A stretch of DNA of 9,697 bases, taken from the NCBI GenBank assembly GCA_004294195.1, contig REAQ01000007.1, positions 1-9,697 on the forward strand, in the 5' to 3' direction. The translations under genes and the position numbers were made by a program. The DNA is from Sphingobacteriales bacterium (lineage in GTDB: Bacteria > Bacteroidota > Bacteroidia > Chitinophagales > Chitinophagaceae). Below the pieces are notes generated by a model that was not told the DNA's origin, ran no database searches, and saw only the letters and a program-made list of their open reading frames with translations. Shown piece after piece: positions 1 through 6,102 of the stretch (its first letter is position 1; each line of letters begins with the position of its first letter).

Positions 1-243
1 TAAGATCTTATGCTGGAGAATACGCGTATCTTCTTCGGAGATCTTTGTATTGGCAAGGATACCAAATCCGGTATTGATCCCATATACGGTTCTTTCTTCT
101 GCCGCGATCTGTTCTACTTCTCGTTGGGATTGCAACACACGCTTCCGCGTATCTTCATCCAGCACACCCTCAACCGTACCCGCTGCTACAGCAATGGCAC
201 TGGATACAGTAAGGTGACCTGAGCCATACAAAAAGGTTCCCAT
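1..243 (-). CDS. hutH: Histidine ammonia-lyase, N-terminal part (cut by left window edge)
   Basis: Histidine ammonia-lyase removes ammonia from L-histidine to give urocanate, the first step of cytoplasmic histidine breakdown. Only the first 81 codons are in the window; the frame is open to base 1. The ATG at 243-241 gives a protein beginning MGTFLYGSGHLTVSSA. The diagnostic segment is VYGINTGFG at residues 53-61, the conserved N-terminal motif of MIO-dependent ammonia-lyases, whose Tyr (here Tyr54) is a catalytic residue in the family. The following GILANTKI resembles the histidine-specific branch. The Ala-Ser-Gly triad that forms the MIO cofactor would lie beyond the left edge, so activity cannot be judged, and a tyrosine/phenylalanine lyase or aminomutase is not fully excluded. 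The gene diverges from the plus-strand propeller gene across a short region with an inverted repeat. No other hut gene is visible. Confidence 0.86.
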   Translation of the reverse strand, partial: MGTFLYGSGHLTVSSAIAVAAGTVEGVLDEDTRKRVLQSQREVEQIAAEERTVYGINTGFGILANTKISEEDTRILQHKIL

Positions 244-308
244 AACGCAGTTAAAATTTGGGACAAGATAAAAAGTCTGACCGCCATTCGGTCAATAAAA
301 TTATATTT
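244..308. promoter_or_regulatory. Divergent intergenic region between hutH and the propeller gene
   Basis: This 65-base A/T-rich region must hold or adjoin the start signals of both divergent genes. I find no perfect Bacteroidota promoter (TTTG about 19 bases before TAnnTTTG) on either strand. Near matches to the -7 element are TATATTTA at 302-309 on the plus strand and TAATTTTA on the minus strand within 295-303, each one base off and without a convincing upstream TTTG. A perfect inverted repeat lies inside at 278-294. Neither start codon has a Shine-Dalgarno sequence, which is normal for the phylum. Promoter positions are therefore unresolved. Confidence 0.4.
278..294. promoter_or_regulatory. 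Inverted repeat TGACCG-N5-CGGTCA, candidate operator
   Basis: Two perfect 6-base arms, TGACCG at 278-283 and CGGTCA at 289-294, flank the spacer CCATT. The centre-to-centre spacing of 11 bases is about one DNA helical turn, which suits a dimeric helix-turn-helix regulator. The site is 14 bases before the ATG at 309 and 34 bases before the hutH ATG, so one bound protein could affect both genes. The same bases could instead form a small RNA hairpin in either leader. The arms do not extend further (C277 opposite A295). No copy is recognised elsewhere in the window, so the operator role is inference. Confidence 0.35.
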
Positions 309-1322
309 ATGCCCATGAGATTTGTTTTGGTCTGTATCGTCTTTTTCATAGGTCAAATCACCAGGGCGCAGCGCATTGAAATGGTTACTGAACAAGGTAA
401 ATGCTCGATCCGGGGCATGAGTGTTGTCAATGATAATGTAGTTTGGGTCAGTGGCAGCAATGGTACGGTTGGAAGAACAGTTGACGGTGGAAAAACATGG
501 ACCTGGATGCAGGTGAAAGGCCATGAAAAAAATGACTTCCGCGACATTGAAGCCTTTGATGAGAAAACCGCCATCATCATGGCGGTGGGTGAACCGGCGT
601 TCATCCTGAAAACCTTCAACGGTGGCGGTACCTGGAAACGGGTTTTTGAAGACAGCAGCAAGGGCATGTTTCTTGACGCCATGGAATTCTGGGAAAATGG
701 CAACGGTATTGTGGTGGGGGATCCCATCGATAATAAAATATATGTGGCCAGAACTGCAGATTATGGCGTCAGCTGGGAACGGTACGCCACCAAATCCCTT
801 CCAGCTACTGATTCCGGGGAAGCTATGTTTGCTTCCAGCGGCACCAATATCAGAAAATACTCCAGCCAGGAAGCCATGGTGGTGACCGGGGGCAAAAGGA
901 GCCGGTTGCTGATGCATGAACGATGGGTGGACATCCCCATGCTGCAGGGTGGAAATTCCACCGGCGCCAACTCCCTTGCCGTTTGGAATGAGGCGCCCCG
1001 GAAAGCCAGGATCGTGATCGTGGGCGGGGATTTTCAGCAAGACAGTGCAACAGTGGGAAACTGCGTATACAGCACCAACGGGGGCAGAACCTGGAAGATC
1101 CCGGAAGTACCGCCGCATGGCTACCGCTCCTGTGTGGAATTCCTGACCGGGCAGATGCTGGTTGCCTGTGGCACCAGTGGAGTGGATATATCGATGGATG
1201 GCGGAAAAAAATGGCGCCTGGTAAGTAAAGAAAGTTTCCATGTTTGCCAACGAGCCAAAACCGGGAACGTTGTTTACCTGGCCGGAAACCGCGGAAGAAT
1301 AGCCAAATTAGTCGGATATTAA
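309..1322 (+). CDS. Secreted BNR/Asp-box beta-propeller protein (Ycf48-like fold, often misnamed oxidoreductase)
   Basis: The product has 337 residues and is predicted to be exported: residues 1-21 (MPMRFVLVCIVFFIGQITRA then Q) form a signal peptide ending in an A-Q junction typical of the phylum. I chose the ATG at 309 because the frame opens only 51 bases earlier at a TTG that would add a charged tail before the signal peptide; the ATG at 315 is also possible. Five Asp-box-like repeats are visible: TVDGGKTW (57-64), TFNGGGTW (102-109), TADYGVSW (149-156), STNGGRTW (255-262) and SMDGGKKW (295-302). Such repeats mark sialidase-type or Ycf48/PSII-assembly-type propellers; no sialidase catalytic set is evident. 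The C-terminal half carries GYRSCVEF and a late FHVC motif, giving five cysteines in the mature protein that might form disulfides. Homologues in Bacteroidota have no proven reaction. It precedes the PagL-like gene by 44 bases and is probably cotranscribed with it. Confidence 0.8.
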   Translation: MPMRFVLVCIVFFIGQITRAQRIEMVTEQGKCSIRGMSVVNDNVVWVSGSNGTVGRTVDGGKTWTWMQVKGHEKNDFRDIEAFDEKTAIIMAVGEPAFILKTFNGGGTWKRVFEDSSKGMFLDAMEFWENGNGIVVGDPIDNKIYVARTADYGVSWERYATKSLPATDSGEAMFASSGTNIRKYSSQEAMVVTGGKRSRLLMHERWVDIPMLQGGNSTGANSLAVWNEAPRKARIVIVGGDFQQDSATVGNCVYSTNGGRTWKIPEVPPHGYRSCVEFLTGQMLVACGTSGVDISMDGGKKWRLVSKESFHVCQRAKTGNVVYLAGNRGRIAKLVGY

Positions 1323-1366
1323 TGATATTGGACAAGTTTAGAGGCCATTAGCTGAAAAAAAAAGGG

Positions 1367-2569
1367 GTGGATTGGTATTTTCGCCGCGTGAAGGCCGCCT
1401 TTCTAACATCATACCTATTTCTGGGAATTGCCTGCAATTGCCTGGGACAAGACGCGTTGCTGAAATATCTTTTGGCAGTGCAAAAGGATAGTGGCATTAC
1501 TTCAGGGGCCGGTAAATTGAAACCTCAATACGTAAATAATAAATATGTTTTTACCCGGCTCGCCTATGAGACGGGGATGATCATGCCGGTTGACGACAAA
1601 GAACAGGTGAATACGATGCTGCGTAATTCATCTTATTCATCCATCATGGTTTCCAACACATGGGATGTATCGCCCAGTTCAGTCTATTCCAGGATTTACC
1701 GCAAACCAAAGCTGGGGATCGGGATCGGGTTCATGAACTTAAGGAACCAGAGTTTCGGTAAACCCTACCTGTTTTACGGGTTCACGGAAATTCCGATCAA
1801 CAGAAAAGAACGCAGGCTCAATTTTTCCTATGGTATTGGGGCAGGTATTGCATGGAACTTCAATCACTACGACAAAAATGACAACCCGGGCAATGAAGCC
1901 ATCGGCTCCTCTGTTAACGCCCATCTCCAGGCCAGTTTTAACATGTACTATTGGTTGACGGACCATTTTATCATGGGCTTGGGTACCGGCTTTCGGCATT
2001 TCTCCAATGGAGCCCTGCAAAAACCCAATGCGGGGATCAACATCATTCCATTCACGCTATCCCTTCAATATAAGATCATGGAACGGCAGGTCACCCATGT
2101 GACGCCTGAACTCCCGCCGTTTCAAAAACATTGGAGCTATTCTTTGTATAACAGTGTGGGGGCAAAACAGCTCAAGATGGGCGAACCCACCGTCTTCAAA
2201 AATCTGCTGGGCTTCAATGCGGGTTACAAGTTTTCTTACAAGTATAGAATTGCCGCTGGGTTCGATATGACCTATACAGCGGGCAGTCCCCAGCGGGTGA
2301 GCGGCCCCGAATCAAACTTTTCAAAAAGCGTCAGCTATGGTCCTTATCTGGGATGGGAATGGTACCTGACTGACCGTTTGTACATTCCTTTTTACATGGG
2401 TGCATATATCCACCGCAACACGGAAAATGAAGAGGAGAACGTCCTTTTTCAACGCCTGGGACTTCGTTACGCCCTTGTGCCCTCTCAGGCATTGGTGGTT
2501 GGTGTAGGCCTGAAATCTCACTTCGGTGCAGCAGATTTCATTGAATTTACCCTGGGCACCAATTTCTGA
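1367..2569 (+). CDS. Acyloxyacyl hydrolase / PagL-like lipid A 3-O-deacylase family outer-membrane barrel
   Basis: A 400-residue exported protein. There is no ATG near the start: GTG at 1367 and GTG at 1388 both give a signal peptide, the second reading MKAAFLTSYLFLGIACNCLG before Q; an in-frame TAG at 1349 limits the start. Alternating aromatic/hydrophobic beta-strand segments from about residue 115 on, such as LGIGIGFMNL and LNFSYGIGAGIAW, indicate an outer-membrane barrel. The block GFRHFSNGALQKPNAGIN (208-225) matches the PagL active-site region: His211 and Ser213 fit the catalytic His and Ser, and Asn214 the oxyanion residue. The position 12 after the Ser, where Pseudomonas PagL has its Glu as I recall, is Asn225 here. 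PagL enzymes remove the 3-O acyl chain of lipid A. The protein is more than twice the length of PagL, with an additional barrel-like segment (about 255-400). It could be a lipid A deacylase or a related barrel with another lipid substrate. Confidence 0.72.
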   Translation: MDWYFRRVKAAFLTSYLFLGIACNCLGQDALLKYLLAVQKDSGITSGAGKLKPQYVNNKYVFTRLAYETGMIMPVDDKEQVNTMLRNSSYSSIMVSNTWDVSPSSVYSRIYRKPKLGIGIGFMNLRNQSFGKPYLFYGFTEIPINRKERRLNFSYGIGAGIAWNFNHYDKNDNPGNEAIGSSVNAHLQASFNMYYWLTDHFIMGLGTGFRHFSNGALQKPNAGINIIPFTLSLQYKIMERQVTHVTPELPPFQKHWSYSLYNSVGAKQLKMGEPTVFKNLLGFNAGYKFSYKYRIAAGFDMTYTAGSPQRVSGPESNFSKSVSYGPYLGWEWYLTDRLYIPFYMGAYIHRNTENEEENVLFQRLGLRYALVPSQALVVGVGLKSHFGAADFIEFTLGTNF

Positions 2570-2588
2570 TCTGCAAAAATCTTGTCTT

Positions 2589-3305
2589 TTAAACATGAAT
2601 AGTACCCCCTTCCAACACACGCACCGCTGAACCTTCTGCGAGGAAAACAGAATGTGGTTTTTCTTTCGCTAAATGCTGAAACGCTGATCCATATAGTTTC
2701 CCAAAATCTACATCGATGGTATAGTTGAGGGTTTGGTACACTTGCCATTTGGGATGCTCCACGGCATACTCAACAGACTTCCGATCATTCATACGGGAAT
2801 ATCCCCAATAGTGTTCTGTGATAAACGCTTCCTCACTTTGTGGATCAAAATCAAAAGCAGTTGAAGTGGTTTCAACAGAAAACTGGTGCCATCGTTCTTT
2901 CTTCCAAGCGTAAGATACTTTCAATGATGACGCAGTTTGATCCCATTGGTGCTTCATCGGCATGGCGGTGTAATGCTCTTTGTATAAAGTATTGGCCACC
3001 CAGGCCAGTGCCGGTTTGGGTACAATCTCGCTGATGAACACCACGCCCCTCTTCACCGTATTGTTTTCGGTATACGTAACGTAAAACCGAAGATTCACTT
3101 CTTCAAAATTAACGTGGAAAGGAACCTTGATTCCTTTAAGTCTTGTTTCCTGAAACATAAAGCCAACCAGACTGACATAACATCCGCCATTCCAAAAATC
3201 CAAAGCAGTGCCTGCTGGTAGATAAGGTTTCAATATTTCCGGATCAACGCGGTAATTGGCCATCGCCAATCTTCGCCATTCGGCGGTGAGGAAAACGTTT
3301 GCCAT
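2589..3305 (-). CDS. DUF2071 (YqjF-like) protein of unknown function
   Basis: A cytoplasmic-looking protein of 238 residues with no signal peptide or membrane segment. The family assignment rests on the N-terminal pattern of DUF2071/YqjF proteins: MANVFLTAEWRRLAMANY, then LKPYLPAGTALDFWNG, YVSLVGFMFQ, and the conserved VNFEEVNLRFYV (residues about 84-95). Length agrees with the usual 230-250. I took ATG 3305 as start; a GTG at 3320 would add only MLVLY and lies within a predicted hairpin. The gene is codirectional with the glucanase gene upstream (64-base gap) but convergent with the PagL-like gene, 19 bases away. No enzymatic role is established for the family, and nothing in the sequence ties it to glycan use; it is most likely an unrelated neighbour. 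Confidence 0.8.
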   Translation of the reverse strand: MANVFLTAEWRRLAMANYRVDPEILKPYLPAGTALDFWNGGCYVSLVGFMFQETRLKGIKVPFHVNFEEVNLRFYVTYTENNTVKRGVVFISEIVPKPALAWVANTLYKEHYTAMPMKHQWDQTASSLKVSYAWKKERWHQFSVETTSTAFDFDPQSEEAFITEHYWGYSRMNDRKSVEYAVEHPKWQVYQTLNYTIDVDFGKLYGSAFQHLAKEKPHSVFLAEGSAVRVLEGGTIHV

Positions 3306-3308
3306 ATA

Positions 3309-3340
3309 CAAAACTAACACCTGCCTAGCGGGTTTAGTTT
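3309..3340 (-). terminator. Hairpin between the GH144 and DUF2071 genes, possible terminator
   Basis: Read on the minus strand, AAACTAA (3340-3334) pairs with TTAGTTT (3317-3311), extended inside by ACC/GGT across a one-base bulge, leaving a 9-base loop. The right arm ends in GTTTTG, a short U tract. It lies 29 bases past the GH144 stop codon and 5 bases before the DUF2071 ATG at 3305. It could end the polysaccharide-utilisation transcript or be a leader structure of the next gene. The same bases contain TAGTTTTG (3316-3309), a perfect match to the phylum's TAnnTTTG -7 element, but no TTTG lies at the proper distance upstream, and the resulting transcript would be almost leaderless. Confidence 0.4.
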
Positions 3341-3369
3341 CGGGAAAAGAAAATAGGGTGTTGTACTGT

Positions 3370-5016
3370 CTATAAATACGGTGCTTTGAACCCCAGTTTC
3401 TTCATACCAGCCTTCAGTTCAGGGCAGGTCTTCATCAGGTTCCACAATAACCCGGAACGATGATTTTCTATCATGACAATAATTGGCCCCTGGTCGATTG
3501 CAAGGAAACTGTTGGCGAACCATGGTTTGTTCAACTCAAAAGCATCCACAAAACCATTTCTTTTCCAAAGTCTGTCGCCCATCACATAATAAAAATAATG
3601 AAGGGCCTTCATAGACTCCGTTGGCGTGAATGGCATAGAACTGAGTGCTGCGGTTGGACTGATTACGCCCAAGTCATTGGTTGGACTGTGTGCGGAATAT
3701 CCGGTTGAATTATCTGAAGCGGTAAGTCCCCAGCAGGAATCACTGTATCCATAATATTTTCTGGGGTTGGCCTTGCAATAATCGTGATTGATCTTGCTAT
3801 GGTTAACTACCTGTGCTTCATAATCGGACCATTTGTCCTTTAGTCCACGTGGATCCACTCCGAGGAAACTGTAATGGGAGAAAAATAATGGACCACCGTA
3901 GTCAGGTCCCAGGGGAAGTGTGATGGTATAGAATTGCCTTCCATTCCTCATACTGCCATTACGCGCAAACCCTTCATCATACACCTGTAAAGGAATGCTG
4001 TGTGTGGGCGAAGAGGCCGCCAACAAATACGTGATCAAACATTCATTCCATCCCTGGATTTTCAAATTCATAATAAAGCCTTTATCGGCGCTCCAGTGCC
4101 AATACAATGCATTCTCATTATTTCTTCTGAACCAATCCCATTCCACACCTTCCCAGATGGTATTGATTTTGGATCGAAGGGCAGTCTCTTCTGCAGTTGC
4201 ACCGTCGAAATACTGACGAGCTGCAAGTAAACCCTGGACCAGATACGATGTCTCAACAAGGTCAGCGCCATTGTCGTTGGTGCTGAATGGCACGGTTGCG
4301 CCGGTTGAACCGTTGATCCAGTGTGCGTAGGCACCATGGTATTTGACTGCTTTCGTTAATAGAAAGTCTGTAATCTTCGTGATACGATCTCTCGCTTCCA
4401 CACGTGTGATGAATCCACGATGCACACCTGATATCATGGCCATGATACCAAAGCCTGTACCACCTGAAGTGACGATGTCTCCACTTGCATTTCTTTCACG
4501 GGCCATTCCACTGATGGGATGGCCATCTTCCCAGAAAAAGGTCAGGGTTCTGCGTTGAACAGAATCCAGCAATTGCATATCAGGAATGCGTGGAAATTTG
4601 TCTGTGGGATTGATGAGGGTAAAGAAGCTTATACTACCAGTGTTGGTGATGGTTGAGCCGGACTTCGATTTAAGGGTGTTGTTGACCTGCACAACGTGTT
4701 GTGTAAAAAAGGCAAGGTCTGCGGAGGGTTCCATAACCAGCACGCTATCTGCATTTTCCGTACTGTACTGGGTTGTCACTACATCAGCCTGTGCATTGAG
4801 TAAAACAACAGAAGTTCTGGCTGTAACAATATCTACCGGTGCGTTGAAGCTTAGCTTAATGACTGGCCTGCGGGAAACATCCATGAGCTTGGCGCCCACA
4901 GCTTTCCCATCAATAGTAGTGGAATTCCACTGAAAAGATGTTGGCAGGGGTTGCTCTCCTTTATCGCTGCAGGAAAACAAAAAGCTGACGGCACACAACA
5001 CAATGATCCGGTACAT
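3370..5016 (-). CDS. GH144-type endo-beta-1,2-glucanase lipoprotein (PF10091 'glycoamylase')
   Basis: A 548-residue lipoprotein predicted to cut a beta-glucan outside the cell. Residues 1-16 are a type II signal peptide with lipobox LFSC (Cys16), followed by SDKGE, resembling the acidic surface-export signal of Bacteroidota lipoproteins. Residues about 27-135 look like a Big_5-type Ig-like domain (RRPVIKLSFNAPVDI). The glycoamylase domain follows from about 145: LTFFWEDGHPISGMARERN (158-176), GTGFGIMAMISG (186-197), VETSYLVQG (254-262), EGVEWDWF (289-296), WNECLITYLLAASSPTHS (323-340), YGGPLFFSHYSFLGVDPRG (373-391), YYGYSDSCWGLTASDNS (421-437) and IDQGPIIVMIENHRSGLLW (507-525). These acidic and aromatic blocks match an (alpha/alpha)6 barrel. 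Characterised GH144 members, first described from Chitinophaga, are endo-beta-1,2-glucanases giving sophorooligosaccharides; the glucoamylase name is historical. Position after susC, susD and LamG genes supports a utilisation locus. A strong hairpin ends 12 bases before its ATG. Beta-1,2 specificity is inferred. Confidence 0.83.
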   Translation of the reverse strand: MYRIIVLCAVSFLFSCSDKGEQPLPTSFQWNSTTIDGKAVGAKLMDVSRRPVIKLSFNAPVDIVTARTSVVLLNAQADVVTTQYSTENADSVLVMEPSADLAFFTQHVVQVNNTLKSKSGSTITNTGSISFFTLINPTDKFPRIPDMQLLDSVQRRTLTFFWEDGHPISGMARERNASGDIVTSGGTGFGIMAMISGVHRGFITRVEARDRITKITDFLLTKAVKYHGAYAHWINGSTGATVPFSTNDNGADLVETSYLVQGLLAARQYFDGATAEETALRSKINTIWEGVEWDWFRRNNENALYWHWSADKGFIMNLKIQGWNECLITYLLAASSPTHSIPLQVYDEGFARNGSMRNGRQFYTITLPLGPDYGGPLFFSHYSFLGVDPRGLKDKWSDYEAQVVNHSKINHDYCKANPRKYYGYSDSCWGLTASDNSTGYSAHSPTNDLGVISPTAALSSMPFTPTESMKALHYFYYVMGDRLWKRNGFVDAFELNKPWFANSFLAIDQGPIIVMIENHRSGLLWNLMKTCPELKAGMKKLGFKAPYL

Positions 5017-5028
5017 AGGGGAAAAATT

Positions 5029-5057
5029 AAAAGAGGCCGGAAGCTCCGGCCTCTTTT
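5029..5057 (-). terminator. Perfect 13-bp hairpin with U tract between LamG and GH144 genes (terminator/attenuator)
   Basis: The arms AAAAGAGGCCGGA (5029-5041) and TCCGGCCTCTTTT (5045-5057) are fully complementary around a 3-base loop. The core GAGGCCGGA is G/C-rich. On the minus strand the stem is followed by CTTTTAATTTTTC, a good U tract, so it has the form of an intrinsic terminator 16 bases after the LamG stop codon. On the plus strand it also ends in TTTT and could work in both directions. The GH144 start codon is only 12 bases beyond, so this may act as a partial terminator or as an RNA end-stabilising or processing element inside the operon. Confidence 0.8.
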
Positions 5058-5073
5058 GGTAATTGAAATTCGA

Positions 5074-6039
5074 TTAGCGACCTGCGCTTTCCAATTGATA
5101 TAAAGCGTCAACTTCTGCAGAAGAGAGTGCTTTGTTGTAAATCCGGAATTCATCCAGCAAACCACGGAAGGTAGTAGCCCATGGTTGTGCGCCGGCAGAA
5201 CCCAAGGATGGATTAGTGCTGAACTGGCATGCACCAATGACCATTTTGCCAGCAGTTGGCAATTCAACAGCACCATGAAGAGCAGCACCATTTGGATTGG
5301 TTGCTCCGCCTGGGTCATTGGCATACACTGTATTCTCGCCATTGAAAGGTCCATAAGGGCCTGTAAGGCTTCCTGTACCACCTTTCACACCGTTCTTGTA
5401 TACAACAACTTTGCTGGAGGCTGCGTCATAAGTGTAAACTACATGCACCCACTGTCCTACAGAAGCTGGCACATAGAAGTTGGGATCCTGTCCCTGCCAA
5501 ACCACGCCTGCACGTTTGTTGCGCCAGAACAGTTTGAGACGAAGTGTATCCGTGTTCTGTACACCATTCCTTTCATTGTTCTCAATAAAGAGGTTGATGC
5601 CACCCCAGAAATCCGTAGGATCTGTCAATGAGAAGATACCTTGTATACCTTTACCTGGCACGGGCGTGGGATCCGGGTTGTTCACATTGGCCGGTGCATT
5701 GATCCAAAAAGAAAAGGTCATGCTGCTAAGCGACTGTACATTAGGATTCACATTATACACTGCATAACGTGCTTCCGTGCTGGAACCCTGGTATGCCTGG
5801 CCTTTTGCACCTGCACCAAAAGCTGTATTGGTTGAAGTACCAGTAATATTTCCCTTTGACTCTGTCAGTGAACCATCGAAGGCCCACTTAGCGGTAAGGT
5901 TTGCTGCCGCAACTTCATCGGAATTGTTGAAGCCGCCAATCGGTGGCAGATCCGGATCGTCATTATTGCTGCAGGATGAAGCAAACACACTCACGATAGC
6001 AACGGAGGCAAGTAGCACATTGAATTTTGATCTTTTCAT
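5074..6039 (-). CDS. LamG-domain (concanavalin A-like) surface lipoprotein, probable glycan-binding protein
   Basis: A 321-residue lipoprotein. The signal peptide ends in the lipobox ASSC with Cys23, followed by SNNDDPDLPP, a strongly acidic stretch that in Bacteroidota directs lipoproteins to the outer face of the outer membrane. The rest is one LamG/Laminin_G_3-type jelly-roll domain (about 48-316): LTAKWAFDGSLTESKG (48-63), MTFSFWINAP (107-116), GQWVHVVYTYD (195-205) with VVVYKNG (211-217), and the C-terminal hallmark GLLDEFRIYNKALSSAEV (293-310). No glycosidase acidic pair is evident, so binding is likelier than hydrolysis. Its place after susD corresponds to SusE/SusF-type surface glycan-binding proteins. 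It follows susD by 63 A/T-rich bases; the leader before the ATG (AATTAAAACAAATGTT) is A-rich with no Shine-Dalgarno. An out-of-frame ATG 5 bases upstream meets a stop at once. The ligand is unproven; beta-1,2-glucan is inferred from the neighbour. Confidence 0.82.
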   Translation of the reverse strand: MKRSKFNVLLASVAIVSVFASSCSNNDDPDLPPIGGFNNSDEVAAANLTAKWAFDGSLTESKGNITGTSTNTAFGAGAKGQAYQGSSTEARYAVYNVNPNVQSLSSMTFSFWINAPANVNNPDPTPVPGKGIQGIFSLTDPTDFWGGINLFIENNERNGVQNTDTLRLKLFWRNKRAGVVWQGQDPNFYVPASVGQWVHVVYTYDAASSKVVVYKNGVKGGTGSLTGPYGPFNGENTVYANDPGGATNPNGAALHGAVELPTAGKMVIGACQFSTNPSLGSAGAQPWATTFRGLLDEFRIYNKALSSAEVDALYQLESAGR

Positions 6040-6102
6040 AACATTTGTTTTAATTGGTTAAGACTGTACGCTGTAGACTTTTTTGTTTACTATAATTAAA
6101 AT

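Noticed and set aside
258..308. Extended N-terminus of the propeller protein from a TTG at 258
   Set aside because: It would place a charged 17-residue tail before a good signal peptide and cover the inverted repeat; the ATG at 309 is preferred.
186..1250. Long minus-strand open frame (354 codons) opposite the propeller gene
   Set aside because: Its translation is rich in His, Pro, Phe and Cys with no recognisable family, and it lies antisense to a gene with clear Asp-box repeats and a signal peptide. It is a codon-bias shadow; it also overlaps hutH.
2518..2748. Possible small gene across the convergent 3' ends of the PagL-like and DUF2071 genes
   Set aside because: The composition is unlike a real protein and both flanking reading frames are fully supported there; the true intergenic gap is only 19 bases and shows no clear hairpin.
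4851..5381. Minus-strand open frame of 176 codons bridging the LamG and GH144 genes in another frame
   Set aside because: It runs through the hairpin and overlaps the well-supported ends of both genes; its residues show no domain and it has no independent start signal, so I do not read it as a fused or frameshifted gene.
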